This document shows, piece after piece, positions 13,603 through 21,339 of a stretch of 22,418 nucleotides of DNA. Every line of letters begins with the position of its first letter. Within the stretch, counting starts at the first letter, position 1. This stretch comes from Candidatus Zixiibacteriota bacterium (GTDB lineage Bacteria > Zixibacteria > MSB-5A5 > GN15 > FEB-12): the NCBI GenBank assembly GCA_023700785.1, contig JAMPYH010000004.1, forward strand, positions 1 to 22,418. The letters run 5' to 3'. A program made the position numbers and the translations under genes. The notes beneath the pieces are model-generated. The model searched no databases and was not told the DNA's origin. It saw nothing but the letters and a program-made list of their open reading frames with translations.

Positions 13603-16257
13603 ATGATTACATCACGGATCACTGCCGCGCGCGTACCTTCGCTTGTGGTCGCGGCACTTCTGGTGGTGCTGGTCGGCATGACGGCTTCCGACGCGCAGGG
13701 AGCGCTGACCGCCGCCGCGACTTCGCCGACCTCTATCACTCTCAACTGGACGGCCCCCGGTGATGACGGTAACACCGGCACAGCCGCGCTCTACGATATT
13801 CGCTATTCGCTGTCGAACATTACCGAAGCTAACTGGAACTCCGCGACGCAGGTTTCGGGCGAACCTAATCCCAGTGTTGCGGGGAGTGGCGAACAATTTG
13901 AAGTGACCGGCCTGGCGTCCAACACGGCGTATTATCTCGCCATCAAAACTTCGGACGAAGCCGGCAACTGGTCCGCGCTCTCCAATGTCGTGAACAAAGC
14001 GACACTTCAGGAGACCACTGCTCCGGCGGCTATCGTCAACCTGACCGCGCCGACATCCACCATGAATTCAGTCACCCTTGCCTGGACCGCTCCGGGTGAC
14101 GATGGCTCCACCGGGACCGCGGCGTCGTATGACATCCGTTACTCAACCTCGACCATCAGCGACGCCAACTGGGCGTCGGCCACCCAGGTGACCGGCGAGA
14201 CCGCCCCGAAAGCGGCGGGACAATCCGAATCTTTTGTCGTCACGGGACTCTCCAACAGCCAGACCTATTATTTCGCTATCAAGACCTCAGACGAGGTCCC
14301 CAACATTTCGCTGATCTCCAACGTGGTTAGCCGCGCGACCAGCGCGGAATCAACCGCCCCCGCGGCGGTCGCGAACCTCGCGGCTCCATCGGCGACGACC
14401 AACTCGGTCACGCTGACCTGGACCGCGCCCGGTGATGACGGCAACACCGGCACGGCAACGACCTATGACATTCGCTATTCGACCACTCCGATCACCGATC
14501 TCAATTTCGGTTCGGCGACTCAAGCGACCGGCGAACCGTCGCCAAAGGCCGCCGGACAGGCCGAGACCTTTACCATCAACGGTCTGAATTCGGGCATCGC
14601 GTATTATTTTGCGTTGAAGACCGCGGACGAAGTTCCGAACTGGTCGAACATGTCGAACTCTGTTTCCCGGGCAACGACGCAGGAAACGACCGCCCCGTCT
14701 GCGATCGCCAATCTTGGCGCGGGGAGCGAGACATTCAACTCGATCACTTTGACCTGGACCGCGCCGGGTGATGACGGCAATACAGGAACCGCCACAACGT
14801 ACGACATTCGCTACTCGACTTCCGCCATCACCAGCAGCAATTTCAGCTCGGCGAATCAAGTCACCGGCGAACCGTCTCCAAAGGCGGCTGGACAATCAGA
14901 GTCATTTGTGGTCCCGGGCCTGAACGCGAATACGACCTATTACTTCGCCATTAAGACCGCTGACGAAGTGCCCAACTGGTCGGCCATCTCAAACGTGGTC
15001 AGCCGCGCCACCGCGCAGGAAACCACCGCGCCGCGCAACATCACTGACCTGCTCGTATCGTCGTCCACCGAAACCTCGGTGACACTTTCCTGGACCGCGC
15101 CCGGTGACGATGGTGCTGTTGGCACCGCTACGACGTATGATATTCGCTACTCCACGTCTGTCATTACCGCCGCCAATTTCGCGTCGGCTACGCAGGCAAC
15201 GGGCGAGCCGAATCCTCGCGTTGTAAACACGGTGGAGACATTCTCCGTGACCGGCCTTGTCGCGGGGACGACCTATTATTTCGCGATCAAGACCGCCGAC
15301 GAAGTACCGAATTGGTCGGGGATATCAAATGTGGTGAGCCGGACCACCTCCGGAGATGGTACGCCGCCGTCGGCCATCAATGACCTCACAGCTCTTCCCG
15401 GCGACAATCAGGGTGATTTGACCCTTGGCTGGACCGCGCCGGGCGACGATGGCTTAAGCGGTTCCGCTACCGCCTATACTATTTGGTATTCCGAATCCGT
15501 CTTCACTGACTCAAACTGGACCTCCGGACAGCCGTATCTCGGATCACCAATCCCGCTTCCGAGCGGCTCGACTCACTCCTACACTCTGACCGGGCTCGTG
15601 CCCGGTCAGAGATACTGGGTCGGTATCGTGGCCTACGACGAGGTAGGTAACTCGTCCGGCATCTCAAATATCGTGAACGCCCAATCCAAGATCGACATAG
15701 GATCCGGCGGCGAAGGTACTGTCGCCGATGCGGCTTATCCCCCGCCCAATGCTGTCGTCAAAACCTCAAGGCCGGAACTTGCGGCCAGCAACATCACAGA
15801 CCTGTCCGCCACTGCATATTACTTTGAAGTTGCCACCGATTCGCAGTTCATCACCTTGGTGGCTGACGGATCCGCCAACGAGGATCCGGATGGTGTCACA
15901 GAATGGAAGGTTGACGAACCGCTCCAGGGAGGCAATGTCTATTATTGGCGCGTAAAAGCCGATGACTTTGATTACTCCGCGACGTCAACCTTTATGGTCA
16001 ACCCGTCGTCGCACCCGTACCCGAACCCGGCCAAGCTGGCGCAGAACCCGATGATCACATTCACGGATCTCCCGGAAGGGGCCAATCTGATTCTGTTGAC
16101 CATGACCGGCGAGCAGATCCGATACTGGACCGACATCACCGGCGGCGAAATTCAGTGGGATGGTACTAACGCTTCCGGCAATCAGGTCGCATCCGGCACC
16201 TACCTCTGGTATGTCACTGAATCTGACATCAAGGGGAAATTGGTAGTGATCCGTTAA
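13603..16257 (+). CDS. secreted fibronectin type III repeat protein with C-terminal sorting-type domain
   Basis: The 884-residue product starts with a signal peptide (basic MITSRITAAR, core LVVAALLVVLVGMTA, cleavage after DAQG or SDA). It has six FN3-type beta-sandwich repeats of about 112 residues covering roughly residues 36-695. Each carries WTAPGDDG, a YDIRYS-like strand, a YYFAIKT(A/S)DE strand and an ETTAP linker. After about 695 comes a beta-rich linker domain (YYFEVATDSQF, YYWRVKADD). A last module of about 80 residues starts HPYPNPAKLAQNP and ends SGTYLWYVTESDIKGKLVVIR, a FlgD-like/type IX-style sorting domain. No enzyme motif is visible, so an adhesive or matrix role at the cell surface is the likely function (inference). 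It appears to be monocistronic. Prokaryotic FN3 modules also occur on extracellular hydrolases, but no catalytic part is present here. Confidence 0.88.
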   Translation: MITSRITAARVPSLVVAALLVVLVGMTASDAQGALTAAATSPTSITLNWTAPGDDGNTGTAALYDIRYSLSNITEANWNSATQVSGEPNPSVAGSGEQFEVTGLASNTAYYLAIKTSDEAGNWSALSNVVNKATLQETTAPAAIVNLTAPTSTMNSVTLAWTAPGDDGSTGTAASYDIRYSTSTISDANWASATQVTGETAPKAAGQSESFVVTGLSNSQTYYFAIKTSDEVPNISLISNVVSRATSAESTAPAAVANLAAPSATTNSVTLTWTAPGDDGNTGTATTYDIRYSTTPITDLNFGSATQATGEPSPKAAGQAETFTINGLNSGIAYYFALKTADEVPNWSNMSNSVSRATTQETTAPSAIANLGAGSETFNSITLTWTAPGDDGNTGTATTYDIRYSTSAITSSNFSSANQVTGEPSPKAAGQSESFVVPGLNANTTYYFAIKTADEVPNWSAISNVVSRATAQETTAPRNITDLLVSSSTETSVTLSWTAPGDDGAVGTATTYDIRYSTSVITAANFASATQATGEPNPRVVNTVETFSVTGLVAGTTYYFAIKTADEVPNWSGISNVVSRTTSGDGTPPSAINDLTALPGDNQGDLTLGWTAPGDDGLSGSATAYTIWYSESVFTDSNWTSGQPYLGSPIPLPSGSTHSYTLTGLVPGQRYWVGIVAYDEVGNSSGISNIVNAQSKIDIGSGGEGTVADAAYPPPNAVVKTSRPELAASNITDLSATAYYFEVATDSQFITLVADGSANEDPDGVTEWKVDEPLQGGNVYYWRVKADDFDYSATSTFMVNPSSHPYPNPAKLAQNPMITFTDLPEGANLILLTMTGEQIRYWTDITGGEIQWDGTNASGNQVASGTYLWYVTESDIKGKLVVIR
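13708..15690 (+). repeat. tandem FN3-coding repeat, six units, period 336 bp
   Basis: Units begin at 13708, 14044, 14380, 14716, 15052 and 15388. The tryptophan codon of the WTAPGDDG motif falls at 13747, 14083, 14419, 14755, 15091 and 15430, so the first four steps are exactly 336 bp (112 codons) and the last is 339. Units 2-5 are very alike, unit 1 slightly less, and unit 6 clearly diverged. The regular length with no indels suggests recent duplication or gene conversion among units. Confidence 0.88.
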
Positions 16258-16314
16258 AGAAAGCCGAAGGTAAACAGGCAGTCTATTTTGTGGTCGCGGA
16301 GAAAATCTGAACTT

Positions 16315-16331
16315 ATCCCCCCACGGGGGAT
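16315..16331. repeat. inverted repeat upstream of a strong promoter
   Basis: ATCCCCC (16315-16321) and GGGGGAT (16325-16331) form a perfect 7-bp stem with a CAC loop. It lies 58 nt after the FN3 gene and ends one base before the -35 box of the next promoter. No T tract follows on either strand, so it is a poor terminator. An operator is possible. Confidence 0.6.
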
Positions 16332-16332
16332 G

Positions 16333-16362
16333 TTGGCATGGTACCTGGCTGGGTCATATAAT
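16333..16362 (+). promoter_or_regulatory. near-consensus sigma-70 type promoter
   Basis: TTGGCA (16333-16338; five of six consensus bases) and a perfect TATAAT (16357-16362) are separated by 18 nt. The transcript would start near 16369 and read into the multi-domain gene at 16615, leaving a leader of about 245 nt. Confidence 0.65.
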
Positions 16363-16368
16363 TTTCAC

Positions 16369-16614
16369 TTACACAAAGGCTTATGACGTTGGTCGGCACT
16401 CCGGACTTTATCCGTCTCACCCTTGAATCTAGGTGCCCCAACTACTTGCGCTCCAATTAGTAGCCCTCCTCCGTAATCCTTTTTTCCGTTCAGCCGATAA
16501 TCGAAGTAATTGATTCCCCCCTGGGAGAGGGAATCGCTGAACTACACTCGCCGCAATAAACAGCAGAATGAATGGGAGGATGATGCACCATCTGACCATT
16601 TCAAGGAGATTTGG
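16369..16614 (+). other. long untranslated leader with a hairpin
   Basis: This stretch lies between the predicted transcript start and ATG 16615. It contains the inverted repeat GATTCCC (16512-16518)/GGGAATC (16529-16535) with a 10-nt loop and, upstream, a short run of T near 16480 after a CTACT/AGTAG repeat. I recognised no known riboswitch consensus. The frame upstream of 16615 is open to a TTG at 16510 but has no binding site. Confidence 0.4.
16603..16608 (+). promoter_or_regulatory. ribosome binding site of the multi-domain regulator-like protein
   Basis: AAGGAG lies 6 nt before ATG 16615 and selects this start over the upstream in-frame TTG at 16510. Confidence 0.82.
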
Positions 16615-18639
16615 ATGTTTACGCAGGGCCACTCGAGTGAACTCCTCGGTCACGGTCGCTCTATTTCTGAGTTCGATTCTTCTGCTCATAATTTCGTGAC
16701 GCCCCGGACCGCCTCGCCATATCCCAAAGTGGATCTGACCTGTATGCCGATCCTTCAATCGGTACTCAACGCTCTGCCGTCGGATATCCTCAGAAAATAC
16801 CGTATCATTCCATTTAGTCTTGACCGCGAAGGACGCCGGATGCGTATCGCGTGCGCCGATCCAGGAGATGCAAACCTCGCCAGGGCGCTGACACAGTATC
16901 TTCCGTCAATCTCCTGCGAACAGTATCAGGCTGACCCCACGGTAGTTGACCAGACGCTTCAGCGATTTTTCCCTGGAGAATCACCGGCGGCTTTCACGGA
17001 AACTCCCAATGCTGGGATCAAGGACGTAGTGATAGAACCAGCCTCAGCCGGTGAGGAGCGACCCGACGATATGCCTCGATCGATCGTCCTCTTTGCGACT
17101 CCTCATGGCAGCCTTGGTCAGCACATCATGCAGGCGTATGAGGCCGAGCGGCTTGAACCGCGGGTCGTTCGAACGCTGGATGCTGTCGCCCGGCTGATAG
17201 AGCAGGCTCCTATTGAAGTGCTCTTTATTCACGAAGATCTCCGGTCCCGAGCTGAAGCCCTGCTTCAGGGTCTGCGGAAACAGAGTTCGCAGGTCGCGGT
17301 TCGCTTCTATCGAACCGAATCGGATCTCCTGCTGAATACAACTTCGAATGAAGCAACGCTGGATCTCGGGCGCAGGAATCTTCATCTGTTGAGACATCTG
17401 CTCGACTCCAGCGATGGTCATCGCGCGGCGCATGCCGCGAGCGTGGCACAGCTGGCTGAGCAGATCAGTACCCATCTCGGACTGCCGACACCAGTCACGG
17501 AGAGCATGCTCACCGCCGCATTCCTGCATAATCTCGCTGAGGAAGATGTGCCGTCGGTTGAGGACTATTCTCAGCCTGGTCTGATCACCTTGTCCGCAAG
17601 TCGGCTCGCGACATGGGGATATCCGGGATCAGTTACCGACCTGCTGAGAGGCATGAGCAACCTGCTTGCGGGCGTGGATGAGCCTGACAGCCCGAACACG
17701 CGTGTTGCCGCCGAGATTCTCGCCGCTGTCGATCACTTCTGCACCGAATGGCCGGATCATTCCGCCCTTTCAGTAGAACAGATCCAGGAAATAGAAGCGC
17801 AATTGAACCAACGCTTTGATGGTACCATCAGCCCTCGGGTGCTTAACGAACTGGTCTCATTGGTAAGATCCAGTTACGGAACAGGCGCTCGTCGCCAGCC
17901 TGATTTTGTTGTTCACATCTGCGCGGAAGATCCAGGAAATACTGAAGCTCATGCCCAGCTCTTGCTTCGCAATGGATTCAAAGTTGAAATTTCCAGATCT
18001 ATCGACGAGTGTGTTGCCGCTACTGAACGCGTGACGCCTCAGGCGCTGGTGATCTGTAATAATACACCGTCGCTCGACCTGAACGAGCTACTCCTTTTGC
18101 TCGCCCTCCGGGGAATTCGTTTTGACGCCATTCCGACCCTGCTACTGATAAACGAAAACGCTGTAGCGGGGGCGCAATCATTGTTGCGTCATGGGATCGA
18201 AGATATCCTGCCGGCCAACATAGCGAACGACGCCCTGGTCACCAAATTGAAGCGGATCAAGGAGCGTACCGAAGATCGCAGCCGCCTTCGCCTGGCGGTC
18301 CTCCAGGATCTTGGCACCCATGGCTCGCTGGAAGATATGGATCTGGTCGATCTGCTTGAGGCGATGCGCGGCAACCGTCGCCCGGTGCAGATCAGTCTTA
18401 CCGCCAACGGCAATCATTTGACGGTGATTGTTGATCAGGGGAAAGTGGTCTTGGCGGAGTGTGACGGTCACCGGGGCATTGCCGCGGTCATGCAGGGATT
18501 GAGCTGGAAGCGGGGCATCTGGAGCATTGATCCGATCATTCCGGATCAACTTCCCAGGACCAGTCTGAACGAACCGGTCGATTCAATCCTGCTGGAAGCA
18601 TGCGTGCAACTGGACAACTCAGCGGCCGGCGGTAAGTAA
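16615..18639 (+). CDS. multi-domain protein: MshEN-like, two pseudo-receivers, degenerate HD, PATAN (DUF4388)
   Basis: This 674-residue cytoplasmic protein has no signal peptide or membrane span. Domains by eye: residues about 43-120 resemble the MshEN/GspE N-terminal domain (LPSDILRKYRIIPF, MRIACADPGDANL, ending TLQRFF). About 155-230 is a receiver-like fold (RSIVLFATPHG, EVLFIHEDL) without the phosphoacceptor aspartate. About 268-375 is an HD-type helical domain (GHRAAHAASVAQLAEQI, TAAFLHNLAEE) whose HD pair reads H305-N306. About 430-550 is a second receiver-like domain (QALVICNNTP, IPTLLLIN, GIEDILPAN), again lacking aspartate and lysine. About 568-665 is a PATAN/DUF4388 domain (HGSLEDMDLVDLLEAM, VIVDQGKVVLAECDG, GIWSID). 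PATAN-REC proteins act in signalling for motility and development. The lost residues point to a binding scaffold rather than an enzyme. Partner unknown. Its end overlaps the convergent glycosyltransferase gene by 21 bp. Confidence 0.75.
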   Translation: MFTQGHSSELLGHGRSISEFDSSAHNFVTPRTASPYPKVDLTCMPILQSVLNALPSDILRKYRIIPFSLDREGRRMRIACADPGDANLARALTQYLPSISCEQYQADPTVVDQTLQRFFPGESPAAFTETPNAGIKDVVIEPASAGEERPDDMPRSIVLFATPHGSLGQHIMQAYEAERLEPRVVRTLDAVARLIEQAPIEVLFIHEDLRSRAEALLQGLRKQSSQVAVRFYRTESDLLLNTTSNEATLDLGRRNLHLLRHLLDSSDGHRAAHAASVAQLAEQISTHLGLPTPVTESMLTAAFLHNLAEEDVPSVEDYSQPGLITLSASRLATWGYPGSVTDLLRGMSNLLAGVDEPDSPNTRVAAEILAAVDHFCTEWPDHSALSVEQIQEIEAQLNQRFDGTISPRVLNELVSLVRSSYGTGARRQPDFVVHICAEDPGNTEAHAQLLLRNGFKVEISRSIDECVAATERVTPQALVICNNTPSLDLNELLLLLALRGIRFDAIPTLLLINENAVAGAQSLLRHGIEDILPANIANDALVTKLKRIKERTEDRSRLRLAVLQDLGTHGSLEDMDLVDLLEAMRGNRRPVQISLTANGNHLTVIVDQGKVVLAECDGHRGIAAVMQGLSWKRGIWSIDPIIPDQLPRTSLNEPVDSILLEACVQLDNSAAGGK

Positions 18640-19629
18640 TCGTCGCAGGCCGATCGCCGTTCGAACCAGGGGTGAAGGGAGGCTCGACAGCACTCGAATC
18701 GCAACTGGTACCTCCAACAATGTCTTCATTTCAACTTTGGCCTTCGCCATCAATCCCTGAGCGAGAAACGCTTTAACCCGTATTAAATGTTGTTCCTGGC
18801 AAACGCCGCGATACCATTTCCCGTGCGTCTCCTGAAACTGGGCGTCTGCTCCCCAGACACGTTCGAGGACCTGTAGTCTTGTCCAGGCACTTACTTCTAA
18901 GCTGGCATCCGTTAGGCGAGGCCCTGCGTGCGAATGTTGCCAGGCAGTCTCCACGTCAAAGTACGCTGCTGGGCCTTTCCTGGCAAGTCGCCCGAAACAT
19001 TCCCAATCCTCGTAGGTCGGTAATTCTTCGCCAAAGTGCAAAGAGTCGCCGGCTTCGATCCTCCGAACCATCAACGTACTTGTGAAAATGTAGTTGGCGG
19101 CCATTTCAGCGGCATACAGATCTCCGACGTGAACCTTAAAATCGGCAGATTCTGCCGGAAGATCAGCCGTGAGAGAGTACGACTCACCGGGCCCGAGGAT
19201 CTCATCCCAGGGCCGAGGATCTTGGTGCCAATTGACCAAAAAATTCCGGCGTACTGTATGATTTTGTGTGGTAATGGCGAAGTTGGAGAAACAAAACAGG
19301 ACCGCTGAGTTGCGCTCAAGATAGGCGCGCTGCAGAGATAGCTTCCCCGGCATCCATTCATCGTCTGAATCAAGAAACGCCACGAGATCACCGCGTGCTG
19401 CTTCAACCCCGGAATTCCGCGCTCGTCCGGCGCCGATCCTCTTTTTTTTGATCAGTTGTACCTGGGGGCCGAAAGTCCTCACAATGTCTTCAGTACCATC
19501 AGTTGATCCGTCGTCGATCACCAGAATCTCGTCCCCGGGACGTATCTGGCAAACTGCCGACGAAAGGGCACGACCGATCAAGTCCGCCCGATTGTACGTC
19601 GGGATAACTATGGAAACAGATAAAGACAT
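18619..19629 (-). CDS. family 2 glycosyltransferase
   Basis: The 336-residue GT-A fold enzyme transfers sugars from nucleotide-sugar donors, likely for a surface glycan. It shows the family start VSIVIPTYNRADLI (5-18), the nucleotide-binding VIDDGSTDGT (37-46; D39/D40), GAGRARNSGVEAARGD (66-81), the metal-binding DSDD (87-90) and the catalytic-base pair ED in YEDWECF (E207/D208). There is no transmembrane helix after the catalytic domain, so it is a soluble or peripheral enzyme. ATG 19629 lies 4 nt after the stop of the acyltransferase gene, implying one operon; its own binding site is poor. The gene ends inside the convergent gene (overlap 18619-18639). Acceptor and donor sugars cannot be read from the sequence. 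Confidence 0.9.
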   Translation of the reverse strand: MSLSVSIVIPTYNRADLIGRALSSAVCQIRPGDEILVIDDGSTDGTEDIVRTFGPQVQLIKKKRIGAGRARNSGVEAARGDLVAFLDSDDEWMPGKLSLQRAYLERNSAVLFCFSNFAITTQNHTVRRNFLVNWHQDPRPWDEILGPGESYSLTADLPAESADFKVHVGDLYAAEMAANYIFTSTLMVRRIEAGDSLHFGEELPTYEDWECFGRLARKGPAAYFDVETAWQHSHAGPRLTDASLEVSAWTRLQVLERVWGADAQFQETHGKWYRGVCQEQHLIRVKAFLAQGLMAKAKVEMKTLLEVPVAIRVLSSLPSPLVRTAIGLRRLLTAGR

Positions 19630-19633
19630 TGGG

Positions 19634-20848
19634 TCAAACGCTTAGAACAGTTCTGATCAAATGGACAAATGGACGAATACCAGGCAGTGCCCGGATAAAA
19701 TTACGAGTCCGCTTCGGAATGACTCCGGCCATAAAAGTAATGGCGCGTTTAGGATAGATGTAAACGTCGTAATAAGGACGGCTGGACATCCGCCATGATT
19801 TATGCCACGGCATGTCGGTCAGACAATTGACCTCGTCAACATCCCCTTTAAGGAATGCTCGTTCGAGCCCCTTTTCAAACAGCAAGTTACCTGGCCCGCA
19901 AAAAGAGTAGGACTCGTCGTACGCGATCTTCCAGATCACCAGAGATCGCTCCAACTTCATAGCCATTTGGCCGGCGATCACTTTGCCGTCGGCCGAGAGG
20001 AGATGAAGTTCCAGCCATCCTGCGTCGCGGAGCCTGTTGATCATCGAACGGTAGAACTCACTTCTCCGCTGACAAGAAAGAATCGCGGAATGACGCGCCC
20101 CCTTCCATCCCGATGCTTCCAACTCAAAAAACCGCTCCGCGACCTCATTTGTAGCCGTTTCTCCGCTCAGAAATTGAAATTGAGCATCCGGAAGTTGCCC
20201 CAATCTGCCCGCCCACCTTCGAAGGTTGCGTCGATGATTAGCGCTGAGGGTCGCCAAGTAAGTAGGGAAATCACGCTCGATCGGCAGGAACGAGCCGTTA
20301 CCGACAAAGTCCTTGATCAGTCTTACTCCTTCCAACGACTCTTCATTCGCACGCAAGATCGCCGCCCGCTCATGAATGCGTGAAAAAGAGAGGCTGAAAT
20401 AACCCGGGTCGGAGGCCGCGAGTTCATCCAGGAACGCGCGTAACACCGTCGATTCGTATCCTTCCGCCGCTAGTGCGGTCACCGACGGAATGTGCGTATT
20501 GCTTGGCGCGCGATACAGCTTCCGTCTGATCCCCAGGATCGTTGACGTGTTGAAGACCAACGGCAAAACGCCGACCAATCGATCCCCCACGTGCGCGAAA
20601 AGGCACTTCCATCCTTCGCCCGTTTCCAGCTGATGCTCGAAGTAGGGGCGCACATACGCATACGACGACATCGGCAGGCGGGCGGGAGATTTGCGGATCA
20701 GATCGTTCCAGCCATTGGCAAATCTCTCCAACTGCTCCAGCACCGCTACTGACGTAACCACTATCAGCTTTTCATTACGAAGCGGCCCGTCTGCGCTCGA
20801 AGAAATGCCCGGACTCAAAGGAATGGAGTGTCTTCTTGGTACAGCCAC
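19634..20848 (-). CDS. GNAT acyltransferase of the CelD/BioF2/FemAB-like type
   Basis: The protein (404 residues from GTG 20848) belongs to the GNAT superfamily group often called CelD-like, BioF2-like or Acetyltransf_6, related to FemAB. The N-terminal half has the family pattern of a WNDLIRKSP helix, LFAHVGDRLVGVLPLVF and RRKLYRAPSNTHIP. The C-terminal half has SANHRRNLRRWAGRL, ELHLLSADGKVIAGQMAMK, WKIAYDESYSFCGPGNLLFEKGL and a final WHKSW. Such proteins modify sugars or peptides of envelope glycans. The start is uncertain: GTG 20848 has GGCGGA 9 nt upstream, while the frame stays open to 21028 with unlikely N-terminal composition. It pairs with the glycosyltransferase gene 4 nt downstream. 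The substrate is unknown. Confidence 0.8.
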   Translation of the reverse strand: MAVPRRHSIPLSPGISSSADGPLRNEKLIVVTSVAVLEQLERFANGWNDLIRKSPARLPMSSYAYVRPYFEHQLETGEGWKCLFAHVGDRLVGVLPLVFNTSTILGIRRKLYRAPSNTHIPSVTALAAEGYESTVLRAFLDELAASDPGYFSLSFSRIHERAAILRANEESLEGVRLIKDFVGNGSFLPIERDFPTYLATLSANHRRNLRRWAGRLGQLPDAQFQFLSGETATNEVAERFFELEASGWKGARHSAILSCQRRSEFYRSMINRLRDAGWLELHLLSADGKVIAGQMAMKLERSLVIWKIAYDESYSFCGPGNLLFEKGLERAFLKGDVDEVNCLTDMPWHKSWRMSSRPYYDVYIYPKRAITFMAGVIPKRTRNFIRALPGIRPFVHLIRTVLSV

Positions 20849-21261
20849 AGTAATCAGTCCGCCACGAACCAGTTCCGTATCTTTTCGGTAGTTGACGCTA
20901 GATGCACTATCTAGTCCATGCAAAGGACTGGACTCACCGAGATGGATTGCGAGTTGTCCCCACATCAGCATCCAATCGGCTGTTGGCCGCGACCGCCAAC
21001 GGCAGATTTGTCCACCCCCAATATACACAATGCAATCAAATGCCTAACAAGAATTTTTTGCCTATCGGACAAAAAGTGCTTGAAATACAATCGGATTGGA
21101 CTCTCGGGAGGTCAGGCCCTGAAGTCCATTCTTCTATATTCATGGGGACGATATCCGCGCTGCCGGGAGTTTCCCTTGCCGCCAATCCTGCCACTCTTCA
21201 TTCCCCAAAGCCTGTTAGTTCCGGCTCTAAGGGCAGGCGTACAACCCAGTCTCTGCCGGCC
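20849..21261. other. gap between the acyltransferase and PEP-CTERM genes
   Basis: About 410 bp precede the PEP-CTERM terminator. Frames on the plus strand here are antisense and show no domain. Two adjacent inverted repeats lie upstream of the acyltransferase start: CTAGAT/ATCTAG (20898-20903/20909-20914) and AGTCC/GGACT (20913-20917/20925-20929). A weak minus-strand promoter may be TTGTTA (21050-21045) with TATATT (21025-21020), but its 19-nt spacing is long. Confidence 0.4.
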
Positions 21262-21294
21262 AAAAAAAAACCACCGGTCAATCGACCAGTGGTT
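21262..21294 (-). terminator. rho-independent terminator after the PEP-CTERM gene
   Basis: On the minus strand AACCACTGGTC (21294-21284) pairs with GACCGGTGGTT (21279-21269), 11 bp with one G-T pair and a GATT loop, followed by a run of T to 21262. It lies 42 nt after the stop of the PEP-CTERM gene. Confidence 0.93.
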
Positions 21295-21296
21295 CC

Positions 21297-21339
21297 TCCT
21301 GCCAAGGAGAGTACTAAAATCCTGCCAAGGACAGTACTA
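21297..21339. repeat. 20-bp direct repeat at the end of the PEP-CTERM gene
   Basis: TCCTGCCAAGGAGAGTACTA (21297-21316) and TCCTGCCAAGGACAGTACTA (21320-21339) differ at one base and have a 23-bp period. The second copy contains the stop codon of the minus-strand gene. Each copy has an inner TCCT/AGGA self-complementary part, so each could fold a tiny hairpin just ahead of the terminator. Confidence 0.8.

Noticed and set aside
14350..14895. Minus-strand frame of 181 codons within the FN3 array
   Set aside because: Its repeats simply mirror the sense-strand FN3 codons; arginine/glycine-rich shadow.
13708..15690. CRISPR or DNA-level satellite
   Set aside because: The period is a whole number of codons in a continuous frame and the units encode FN3 domains.
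16333..16350. Possible sigma-54 promoter (TGGCA with downstream TGGC)
   Set aside because: The GG and GC pairs are not at the required 12-base offset, while a sigma-70 pair fits very well.
16369..16614. c-di-GMP riboswitch in the leader
   Set aside because: I could not match the conserved GEMM core by eye; only simple hairpins are seen.
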